Positions 55,001-60,007 of a DNA stretch of 64,000 nt are shown one piece after another. Position 1 is the stretch's first letter. Every line of letters begins with the position of its first letter. The stretch covers positions 14,501,342-14,565,341 of the forward strand of contig NC_135549.1 in assembly GCF_964340395.1 (NCBI RefSeq), in the 5' to 3' direction. Source of the DNA: Glandiceps talaboti (taxonomy: Eukaryota; Hemichordata; Enteropneusta; Spengelidae). The position numbers and the translations under genes were made by a program. The notes beneath the pieces are model-generated. The model searched no databases. It was not told where the DNA came from and saw nothing but the letters and a program-made list of their open reading frames with translations.

Positions 55001-56716
55001 AACAAAAACACATGTTCACTGATCATAATCATGAGCTTACTCATGCAACAAGATACACATCAGTTACTCTTGGGCCTGTGTATCACCCTAACACAGTTTC
55101 CCTAAGGCTTTAAACTCACCCACTGGAGTTGGGTGAATGTGACGAAACAGGTGTATGACCTTGCCCTTGTGACCAGTTAATATGATGAAGTTAATGATGA
55201 AAGTTTCATTTCTGAAACATTATGAACACACATATAGAAAACAAGAAATGTATGATTCTGAAAATCTCTTCAGATAATAAATATAGACATTTGTGGTTGC
55301 AAAGAAATCTATCCTTACCTCATTATGTTCTCCTGCCCATGTCAATGCAACATTATAGTTTGTTTCATTGACAAATTTATACTGTAAAAATAAACAACAA
55401 AAAGTGAATTATAGTTTGCTGTTAACAAAAGCCTTCATTTAAATGTATTTGTTGGACAAAGACAAGTGCCATCTACAGGCTTTGTGATTTACTTCCTGGT
55501 TGGCCAGACTGCTTAGATCAGTATAGGCTGAACTAAATAGTAATCTTATTATAAAGGGGGAGGGTGACAACATTGAGGGGGCGATACAAATATGAAGAAA
55601 GGGGTGGAAAATTATTGATAATAACAAAATGTGAGGCATATTTGCAAAGTTGAGGTAGTTGTGATGAGTTTGTTGGTAGCTATGGCATTCTCAAATGACA
55701 GCAAATAATGTTCTTATTCAATTTGAATTTATAAATATGGACAATGGAGGCCCCCCCCCCTTTTTTTTTTTACTGATATCTATGTCGCAACCAGTATTTG
55801 AAATCAAAATACCATGAAATATTTTATGTAACAATGCTGGCTGCAAAGACAATTTTTTATTTATAGCTTTATTTTTTCAAGCAATAATAACATTGGTCCT
55901 TTATAGTACATATTTAGCACAAAGTTTCTCACAAAATTGTGCAAAAGACAATTTTAGCAGAGACGAAAAGGTTGGCAGAAAAGAACATTTTCATCATACA
56001 GTCAATCCTGTTACTACTCTAAGCTGCAACAGCTGTTTGATCATACATCTGTACTGCATGTCTCGTTTTAAACAAATAACACAAAGAGTTTTTAATATGA
56101 CAATTTACTGGTAAATTCATATTTCTAGTTTAAATATTGGAAAAATGATTCGTTTATCAATTTTACAAAGATACATATCTATAGATATGGAGTGTGGTAG
56201 TATTTGTGGTGTGACAGATATTAATGATTACGTTATTTGTCACGGAAACTTGTTCTCCATATCTCAAATTCACATGACGATGACTAACAAGGTCGATTAC
56301 GACAATATCAAAACAAGCATTCCTCATCATAACAAAATGCGTGCAACAATATTCGAAGCGCAAAACACCCAATGTACAATTCTGAATCGAATATGTTGAT
56401 CGTCATTGTCAAGTACGTGTTCTTTGCATTTTACAACATGTAAACTATCACTACTCACTCTTCCCTTTCCACCATCTAGTTTTGGTTTGTATATCTCTTC
56501 CCTCAGGTTGCACTGGGGAGCGTCCCTGGCGAATACGTCCCGGATAGTTCTCTTCTTTGTTTGCATTGAAATAAAATATTTTTTCCCTTGACTCATAGCT
56601 CCATCGTGTAATTTTGCTGTTGTTGACGACAGAAAGTCGGTGACTTTTAGTGAGTAAACAGTCGCCAGCACAAAACATAGAAATGCCAAAATTACTCTGT
56701 TCACGTCCGTCGCCAT
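30370..56716 (-). CDS. SORT1: Sortilin, VPS10-domain sorting receptor, whole coding span (20 exons)
   Basis: Twenty phase-compatible exons give 823 codons, against 831 in human sortilin, and the exon number also fits SORT1 as I recall it. Residues 1-23 are a signal peptide. About 24-59 is a prosegment ending in RTIR, a minimal furin-type RxxR site. The VPS10 propeller has Asp-box motifs at S129-F136, T183-W190, S230-W237, S318-W325, T419-W426, T494-W501 and S536-W543. The 10CC module has exactly ten cysteines from C596 to C721. A transmembrane helix lies at about 751-771. The tail carries YSQL (786-789) and an acidic cluster with S817 and DEDML near the C-terminus. Family role: type I receptor that moves cargo between Golgi, endosomes and cell surface through GGA, AP and retromer adaptors. 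The start ATG has A at -3 and G at +4. Introns contain many repeats, one large transposon and a partial copy of exon 15. Confidence 0.95.
31276..31379 (-). CDS. SORT1: Sortilin exon 19 (transmembrane helix)
   Basis: Encodes residues 746-779. [20 protein letters not shown] is an uninterrupted hydrophobic helix followed by the basic stop-transfer RKYKFFRK. Acceptor CTACAG, donor GTAAGT. Confidence 0.93.
31810..31930. repeat. Dispersed repeat, copy 1 (copy 2 at 40540-40645)
   Basis: GCAAGCACTCGTGAAATA, TATGCCACACATACACTCAT and GGTTCTGTCATA blocks are shared in the same order with 40566-40635. One copy ends at sortilin exon 18, the other is in intron 10. Confidence 0.55.
31935..32085 (-). CDS. 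SORT1: Sortilin exon 18 (end of 10CC, stalk)
   Basis: Encodes residues 696-745. [20 protein letters not shown] matches YRKIPGDKCQGGVNP, and C721 is the tenth 10CC cysteine. The acceptor is about 60 bases from a large minisatellite. Donor GTAAGT. Confidence 0.92.
32145..33375. repeat. 82-bp minisatellite, about 15 copies, sortilin intron 17
   Basis: GATGCAATTCTTGSTACCTG recurs every 78-84 bases from 32202 to 33350. Three adjacent copies near 32936-33104 share an 84-bp variant (TATATACC and GCATGGAAGTAATC). The period is not a multiple of three but the unit has few stops, so overlapping open frames appear on the minus strand; they are artefacts. Starts 60 bases from the exon 18 acceptor. Confidence 0.95.
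33430..33985. repeat. Element with recurrent ACCCCATTTTAGACC motif and G/C-tract ends
   Basis: The motif GACCCCATTTTAGACC, with small changes, occurs about six times (33499, 33530, 33563, 33807, 33850, 33886). A G14 run lies near the left edge (33460-33473) and a C-rich run near the right (33964-33979). No coding content. Directly abuts the 82-bp minisatellite in sortilin intron 17. Confidence 0.5.
34384..34500 (-). CDS. SORT1: Sortilin exon 17 (10CC module)
   Basis: Encodes residues 657-694. [15 protein letters not shown] matches DFGYYRPENDSKCVE, and [11 protein letters not shown] matches the human LEFCLYGREE. Acceptor TTACAG, donor GTAAGT. Confidence 0.94.
34889..35069 (-). CDS. SORT1: Sortilin exon 16 (10CC module)
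   Basis: Encodes residues 597-655, with split cysteine codons at both ends (C596, C656). [14 protein letters not shown] and MCRNGYDY match human CILGYKEQFLRLRK and VCQNGRDY. Donor GTATGT. Confidence 0.95.
35610..35688 (-). pseudogene. Decayed partial copy of sortilin exon 15
   Basis: About 77 bases match the 3' part of exon 15 (35730-35808) with few mismatches and one single-base shift; translation still reads [23 protein letters not shown] acceptor-like sequence precedes it on the minus strand, but the donor after it is lost. Offset from the original is 120 bases. Confidence 0.85.
35720..35904 (-). CDS. SORT1: Sortilin exon 15 (last Asp-box)
   Basis: Encodes residues 535-595 plus one base. 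[12 protein letters not shown] matches FSTDEGQCWQTY; VTLWGF and VIDFGQ follow. Its 3' half has a decayed copy 120 bases downstream in the intron. Donor GTAAGT. Confidence 0.96.
36341..36524. mobile_element. MITE copy B, related to 21553-21761
   Basis: Shares GGTACCTGAAA, AGAATATTACTGCC and TTGGTCGACAC blocks with copy A and has the same kind of inverted ends (CATAATTCTTGGTACCTG left). In sortilin intron 14. Confidence 0.6.
36727..36895 (-). CDS. SORT1: Sortilin exon 14 (Asp-box)
   Basis: Encodes residues 479-533 plus two bases. [20 protein letters not shown] matches [20 protein letters not shown]. Acceptor ACCAG, donor GTAAGC. Confidence 0.97.
37322..37427 (-). CDS. SORT1: Sortilin exon 13
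   Basis: Encodes residues 443-477 plus one base. [19 protein letters not shown] matches VPMAPLSEPNAVGIVIAHG. Acceptor TTGCAG, donor GTGAGT. Confidence 0.96.
37687..37866 (-). CDS. SORT1: Sortilin exon 12 (Asp-box)
   Basis: Encodes residues 383-442. [20 protein letters not shown] and Asp-box TFDRGGVW are near-identical in layout to human sortilin. Acceptor TTGTAG, donor GTAAGA. Confidence 0.96.
38031..39335. mobile_element. Non-autonomous hAT-like transposon with TTTTCCAGGG subterminal repeats
   Basis: Ends are imperfect inverted repeats (CAGGGTTCGTAC left, GTGCGAACCCTG right), flanked by a direct repeat TGTATC (38025-38030, 39336-39341). Near both ends the decamer TTTTCCAGGG recurs: several copies at 38060-38135 and about eight at 39220-39320. 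The interior is richer in CpG than its surroundings and has no transposase frame. The CAGGG ends suggest hAT, but the 6-bp flank is shorter than the usual 8. Sits in sortilin intron 11. Confidence 0.65.
39620..39725. repeat. TG microsatellite
   Basis: GT dinucleotide run of about 70 bases followed by mixed GTG/CATG sequence, in sortilin intron 11. Confidence 0.96.
39945..40018 (-). CDS. SORT1: Sortilin exon 11
   Basis: Encodes residues 359-382 ([20 protein letters not shown], then ERHL), matching [20 protein letters not shown] in human sortilin. Acceptor TAACAG, donor GTAAGT. Confidence 0.95.
40249..40431. mobile_element. Palindromic foldback element
   Basis: Arms starting ACACATATTGCCTGGCC and ending GGCCAGGCAATATGCGT can pair over almost the whole 183 bases, with the loop near 40336-40345 (CGGCCTTTGGCCTCG). 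It would form a long hairpin in sortilin pre-mRNA, in intron 10 about 230 bases from exon 11. Confidence 0.6.
40540..40645. repeat. Dispersed repeat, copy 2
   Basis: Shares ordered blocks with 31810-31930 (CAAGCACTTGTGCA, TATGCCACACTTGCACTCAT, GGTTCTGTCATA). Preceded by a G-rich tract at 40461-40506 in which long G runs are separated by single T's. Confidence 0.55.
41760..41820 (-). CDS. SORT1: Sortilin exon 10
   Basis: Encodes residues 338-357 plus one base ([20 protein letters not shown]), matching [20 protein letters not shown]. A 4.4-kb intron separates it from exon 9. Donor GTAAGT. Confidence 0.94.
42011..42036. repeat. G26 homopolymer
   Basis: Uninterrupted run of 26 guanines in sortilin intron 9, directly after a fragment of the 42948-43305 MITE arm. 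Confidence 0.95.
42159..42510. repeat. 65-66-bp minisatellite, ~5 copies
   Basis: ACATATCAAAACCTATTCAG followed by TATTTCATGTTTTAGCTAGG repeats. The first three copies are near-identical and later ones diverge. In sortilin intron 9, 120 bases from a G26 tract. Confidence 0.88.
42948..43305. mobile_element. Foldback MITE with TA duplication, Tc1/mariner-like ends
   Basis: Ends CAATCCCAGAC and GTCTGGGACTG are inverted and bounded by TA. The inner arms (about 42995-43095 and 43150-43260) are strongly complementary. A solitary copy of one arm segment occurs at 41977-42011, next to a G26 tract. In sortilin intron 9. Confidence 0.65.
43955..44600. repeat. Old diverged tandem duplication
   Basis: A segment with ATATTAAWCCARCAWAGATT and GAACGTTTTTTTTTATTGC-like blocks recurs at about 44335-44480, and a third degenerate trace lies near 44510-44600. 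Confidence 0.4.
46015..46125. repeat. CA microsatellite
   Basis: CA/CATACA repeats, 90 bases from sortilin exon 9. Confidence 0.96.
46212..46298 (-). CDS. SORT1: Sortilin exon 9 (Asp-box)
   Basis: Encodes residues 309-337, with Asp-box SLDGGITW and the AQLPS strand, as in human STDQGDTWSMAQLPS. Acceptor TTTCAG, donor GTAAGT. Confidence 0.94.
46813..47600. repeat. Inverted-repeat element with internal ~42-bp minisatellite
   Basis: Eight or so tandem units of TCTAACATTGCTACCCCAGG plus TACATTTTATCATCTGGCTC and an A run occupy 46850-47160. The left edge (AACATTGTTATATTTTATCA at 46824) and an inverted copy at 47558-47600 (GCGCCAGATGATAAAATG) look like terminal inverted repeats. In sortilin intron 8. 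Confidence 0.75.
47758..47828 (-). CDS. SORT1: Sortilin exon 8
   Basis: Encodes residues 286-308 ([20 protein letters not shown] and on), close to human KIYSFGLGGRFLFASV. Acceptor TTTAG, donor GTAGTT. Confidence 0.91.
48165..48215 (-). CDS. SORT1: Sortilin exon 7 (small)
   Basis: Only 51 bases: residues 269-284 with a split codon at each end ([16 protein letters not shown]). Both phases agree with exons 6 and 8, and the segment matches the LELWRTSDLGKSFK region of sortilin. Confidence 0.87.
48440..48900 (+). repeat. Retroposon-like copy ending in CAGA tail
   Basis: Contains GTCAAGGTCAAAGGTCGAGG and ends TTTTTGAGATATTGATGATA followed by CAGA/GATG repeats, an ending common in marine-invertebrate non-LTR elements. 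The 5' edge is uncertain. In sortilin intron 6. Confidence 0.5.
49787..49950. repeat. CTGT/GCCT/TGCG mixed microsatellite
   Basis: CTGT and CTGC tetranucleotides run into TG/CG repeats. In sortilin intron 6. Confidence 0.94.
50079..50208 (-). CDS. SORT1: Sortilin exon 6 (Asp-box)
   Basis: Encodes residues 225-267 plus one base. [13 protein letters not shown] is equivalent to human GLWVSKNFGGKW. Acceptor TTACAG, donor GTGAGT. Confidence 0.93.
50301..50474. repeat. 100-bp tandem duplication
   Basis: A ~74-base block (GTTGTTTTCATTGGTAACAT to ACTACTGAGATGT) is repeated exactly 100 bases apart. In sortilin intron 5. Confidence 0.85.
50899..51253. mobile_element. hAT-like MITE with 15-bp perfect inverted ends
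   Basis: The 355-bp element begins CAGGGCTTGAAATAA and ends with its exact reverse complement TTATTTCAAGCCCTG. ACTTGTCC and its complement recur inside near both ends. No clean 8-bp target duplication is visible, so it is old or the flank has changed. Lies in sortilin intron 5, about 100 bases from the exon 5 donor. Confidence 0.65.
51356..51538 (-). CDS. SORT1: Sortilin exon 5 (Asp-box)
   Basis: Encodes residues 164-224 with Asp-box TEDAGERW and the following DIPFQ strand (human TDLPF). Acceptor CTGTAG; the donor GTAATT is weaker than the others in this gene. Confidence 0.9.
52049..52151 (-). CDS. SORT1: Sortilin exon 4 (Asp-box)
   Basis: Encodes residues 130-163; split codon S129 opens the degenerate Asp-box [21 protein letters not shown] matches the sortilin INNTFIRTEFGM segment. 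Acceptor TTACAG lies about 40 bases from a long minisatellite; donor GTAATG. Confidence 0.92.
52190..52945. repeat. 52-57-bp minisatellite, about 14 copies, sortilin intron 3
   Basis: TTTAGTACACTTTCAAAYTA followed by CAACTCTGATATTTGTTATT recurs about 14 times, with length variation from an optional GATGATA. The array ends about 40 bases from the exon 4 acceptor. Confidence 0.93.
53864..53928 (-). CDS. SORT1: Sortilin exon 3
   Basis: Encodes residues 108-128 plus two bases ([15 protein letters not shown] and on), equivalent to VILVLTTFHVPL in the human protein. Acceptor TTCCAG, donor GTACGT. Confidence 0.9.
54141..54440 (+). mobile_element. tRNA-derived SINE
   Basis: Has an RNA polymerase III A box (TGGTTAGAGTGG, 54153-54164) and B box (GGTTCGAGCCC, 54189-54199) at tRNA spacing. 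A non-tRNA core follows with CTGGGCAAG and CAACCCAGCTGTATAATTGG, of the kind shared by many marine-invertebrate SINEs. The tRNA-like head does not fold as an intact tRNA gene. The 3' boundary is approximate. Located in sortilin intron 2, antisense to the gene. Confidence 0.75.
54702..54908. mobile_element. Mutator-like foldback MITE with 9-bp target duplication
   Basis: A 207-bp element whose halves are nearly perfect inverted repeats (about 95 bases per arm, ends CAATCTGATT and AATCAGATTG). It is flanked by the direct repeat ATGGTACCC at 54693-54701 and 54909-54917. Long terminal repeats plus a 9-bp duplication are typical of MULE-derived elements. Lies in sortilin intron 2, 250 bases from the SINE. 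Confidence 0.75.
55319..55381 (-). CDS. SORT1: Sortilin exon 2 (VPS10 start)
   Basis: Encodes residues 87-107 ([20 protein letters not shown] and E). Corresponds to the first propeller strand of sortilin (SLSWVGDSTG in human). Acceptor TTACAG, donor GTAAGG. Confidence 0.9.
56459..56716 (-). CDS. SORT1: Sortilin exon 1 (signal peptide, prosegment)
   Basis: Encodes residues 1-86. Hydrophobic signal core [15 protein letters not shown], then a prosegment with RTIR at 56-59. Donor GTGAGT, phase 0. The 86-codon prosegment region is the least conserved part of the gene. Confidence 0.88.
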
Positions 56717-56850
56717 CTTTACTGCTGTCGTGTCTAAAGCCTCCTAACTTTGTCCAAATTGTGAAAAGTAGCGAGGGCGCTGTTGTGTCGGATCCCTTGG
56801 CATTGTTTGCATTTACATACGTAGCTGGGCGTTACCTAGGCTACTCTGGT
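56700..56850 (-). promoter_or_regulatory. Probable 5' end and promoter region of sortilin
   Basis: A short CpG-bearing stretch directly upstream of the sortilin ATG, ending at a transposon at 56854. The transcription start site was not determined. Confidence 0.35.
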
Positions 56851-56853
56851 CAC

Positions 56854-57188
56854 TTAAAGTGGCCATATGGATAAAAATGGGCATTTATTTTGGATCGTTT
56901 ATTCAGAAACAACTCTATTCTTTCCTACTGAAAAAGCATGTGAAACAATGTACACAAGTATACCAAGTCCATGTAACATTGGTAACGCAATAAATTGCAA
57001 AAAAGCTAGAAAAGTGTCTGAAAAGTTTGTTATTGTACGTACGTACACTAACAAACATTTTACACATTTACTAATTTTTGACACTTGTTTATTGAGTTAC
57101 AAACAAGGAGTTGGTATATGTTGTTACATTTTTTTTTCACAAATAAAAAATCCACAATACCCATTTGTCATCCATATGGTCACTTTAA
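56854..57188. mobile_element. MITE with TTAAAGTGGCCATATGGAT ends
   Basis: Left end TTAAAGTGGCCATATGGAT and right end ATCCATATGGTCACTTTAA are inverted with one mismatch. The 148-codon plus-strand open frame starting at 56867 lies mostly inside this element and is not a gene. It sits directly upstream of the sortilin 5' end. Confidence 0.6.
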
Positions 57189-57389
57189 AACTAGAAGCTT
57201 CAACAAGCTTTTCAGGACATGGACGCTTTGTTATGACTGGATGCTGTACCAAATTATACACGGAATTTGAAGGGTACATTCTTAAGTATAGCTTAATTAC
57301 TGAAAATCATTAATTATGCAAATTACTCATTAGGGTTAAAAGCTAAATTAATCTTTACAAAACATATGCACTCTATTAACATCAACCAG

Positions 57390-57504
57390 TTCTAGCAGTT
57401 ATAACCCCAGGTTATAACACTAAAGAATGTGCATCAAATTTTGTTTCAATTGGCTTGGCCGTTGTTGAGAACACAATGACAGCAGACAGACAGACAGACA
57501 GACA

Positions 57505-57541
<37 letters not shown>

Positions 57542-57550
57542 ACACACACA
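57390..57550 (+). repeat. Retroposon-like copy ending in CAGA then CA repeats
   Basis: A unique segment ending GGCCGTTGTTGAGAACACAA is followed by GACAGCAGACAGACAGACAG and then a CA run. The same layout occurs at 48834 and 58348, suggesting 3' tails of one retroposon type. Confidence 0.5.
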
Positions 57551-58239
57551 TCACTAAAAGATAGCCTTCCCTTGCAGTAAAAATATCAAAATGAACATTG
57601 ATGGTTGTTGTAAAATTATTGCATGCTACACGGGAGGCTGGGTTCAATTCCTGGCTGATGCAGACAAATTTTGGTTTTATAACAAGAAACCAGCAGAATA
57701 CACTGAGCCATACAACCCATATGAACGAAAAGTTTCTCAAAATTCCTTAAAAGCTGATAGAAGCATTAGTATATGTGGAAATTGGGAAAATTTGACACTG
57801 CTGAATTATCAGAATATTTAATGAGTATAGGGGTATGTTAATTGGTACTTGCAATGTACAAAATCAACTGAAATTATTAGTTGGCTTTCTGTTTTTCTAT
57901 GGGTTTTTTTTCTGGTTGGTAGGTTGGTTGGTTGGTTGGTTGGTTGGTTGTACTGAATTTTATTGGATATTCCTCTTTCAATGTTAGGAGCACCCTCTTC
58001 AAGAGGTACAAATTATACAGAATAAAACACAGATAATTTAGAAATCCAGCAAGTTTTGAGTGTACAAAATGAAACTCACGAAACTAGAATTATGACAAAC
58101 TAACAATAGCACAGTGGTGGTAACAATTAACAAACTGACGAAAACAAACCTTATAGTTACTTCAATGTAACATGTGTTCAGTGAAAATTTGATGACTTTG
58201 CAGAAATTGTTTGGGGAAATCTGGCTATATTTAACTAGG

Positions 58240-58346
58240 TATTGTATGGATCATGTCTAAAATCTAATAAGTTCTTCCTCTTATTGTGATGAAGGTGTGA
58301 ACGGAATTTCATTTGAATGAGTCAGCTGGTTTGAGAAAAAGATGAT

Positions 58347-58381
<35 letters not shown>

Positions 58382-58425
58382 CTGACACACACACACACAC
58401 ACATATATACACACACACATACACA
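58240..58425 (+). repeat. Retroposon-like copy ending in CAGA then CA repeats
   Basis: GGTTTGAGAAAAAGATGATA runs into ACAGACAGACAGACAGACAG and CA repeats. Resembles the tail at 48800-48870 (TTTTTGAGATATTGATGATA then ACAGACAGACA). Confidence 0.5.
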
Positions 58426-59814
58426 TTTTGATCAAATAATACAGAGAGGTATATTCTAATATAACAACTTTTTTATTTATTACACTTTTCGTCTTGCCTG
58501 ACCAGCAGACATTTGTTTTCCTTGATAAAAGACAAAACAATATAAAAGTGTAAACTGTATAAAATGTGCATCAAATGTTGGTAATATGAGCATCTTTTGT
58601 ATTTCTTTGTTTTTGTTTTTAAGATATAATGACCAAATGCCAGCTGGGCCAATACATAGTATACTCCAGTATATGACAAAACAATCCAAACTACTCATCA
58701 CTAAAAACTATTTACAACAAATTGACATTCCAGCGTCACATTTCACATTTCTGTAACCACGGTAAACATTTACAAAACAGTTCAAATACAAATCTACAAA
58801 TATATATGGATAATTCTATAACATCTAAGTTTTCCATATTAAAGAAAAATAACATTCAATGAAATCAATACAGCTAAAAAATGTAATTGTCTCAAATTCA
58901 TGACTACAGCAATTAGAATACATGATTTTTTGAGATGTAATGCGATGTAAGACTATGCGTTATAAAGGCAGTTTAATACTTTGGCCATACAACAGTTTCT
59001 GAGAATTGACACACTGCCCTCTTGAGTTGGACAATGTCATGTGATATGATCAATTCAATAAACATAGTTGGATGACAAAACACTTAAAACGAATGTTAGC
59101 ATAAATGAACTTTGACCCCGACTTTGACAGAACTGAAATAAACAAGAACATCAATAATAAAGTAGTATAGAATATTATATCCAAAACGTAATGAACATAT
59201 TTTGTACTAGAAAAAATTGATATTATTTTGGACTAGGGAAAATTCTCTGTTTTAGTCCTTTTACAATTAAGATACAAGGTATGGTGGGTGTACTCGATAT
59301 ATTCAAAACTGTAGAAAGGGTATACATTGTGTTATGTACCAGAGTTTGTCAGCTACACCAGATTAGCTTATACATTAATGAAATAGGTACAAATTTTCTC
59401 TTTTCACGAGTACTTTCACCACCACATCACAAATGCATCAAAAGACTATGAAACTATGATTACTTTTATCTTTTTCGGGCTAAGAGCTTTGTTAAAAATG
59501 TTCTCTACAAATAGTAAATTAATAATTACGGTTGACAACTAGTTGTTAAATTCTTTGTAGTTGTATCCATGTGAAAATTTTGGAAATATTTCACAGGAAT
59601 GTAACTGGAATCAGCTTCGGTCTCCACATGTACCAACATCCTCATGATAAAAATCATTAAAATGGCAGATGTCAGAGACATTTGGACTATGTATAGCAAG
59701 CAGACTATGTTTTTCACCATCAATTATTTTTATGGCCTAGCAGTTACATACTTCCCAAGAAATTTCAAGGCACAAATTAAAGTTTGCAGAATGAGTTGTT
59801 GTTCATTTTCATAG

Positions 59815-60007
59815 TTATTCAACACGTAAGTGACCTTTCTGACTACGATTTGAAAAGTTATTGTTTCTGGTACACATGTAATGGTAAGTGCCCTTTTTGA
59901 ACTCTAAAAGGGCGCCCTCGTAGGAGGCAGGTGCGTTGTTCAGTAAGTTATTGAGGGCATCTTTATTCTCCACTGATTGGCCCCGGCAGACTGCACTTCT
60001 AAAACAC
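59815..60007 (-). CDS. DD3-3-like: DD3-3-like last coding exon
   Basis: Encodes [10 protein letters not shown] to [20 protein letters not shown], then RVE and TAA; codon R is split with the previous exon. Acceptor TTCTAG. The cysteine-bearing C-terminus matches the family end. Confidence 0.85.

Larger units (their letters stand above)
56717..59814. other. Intergenic region between sortilin 5' end and DD3-3-like 3' end
   Basis: Contains the sortilin promoter region, an inverted-repeat element (56854-57188), two repeat copies ending in CAGA tails (near 57390-57550 and 58240-58425), a TTGG repeat (57918-57950), and presumably the DD3-3-like 3' untranslated region. No gene recognised. Confidence 0.6.

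Noticed and set aside
56867-57313. A 148-codon plus-strand open frame.
   Set aside because: Starts in the inverted end of a MITE and lies mostly within it; no recognisable domain.
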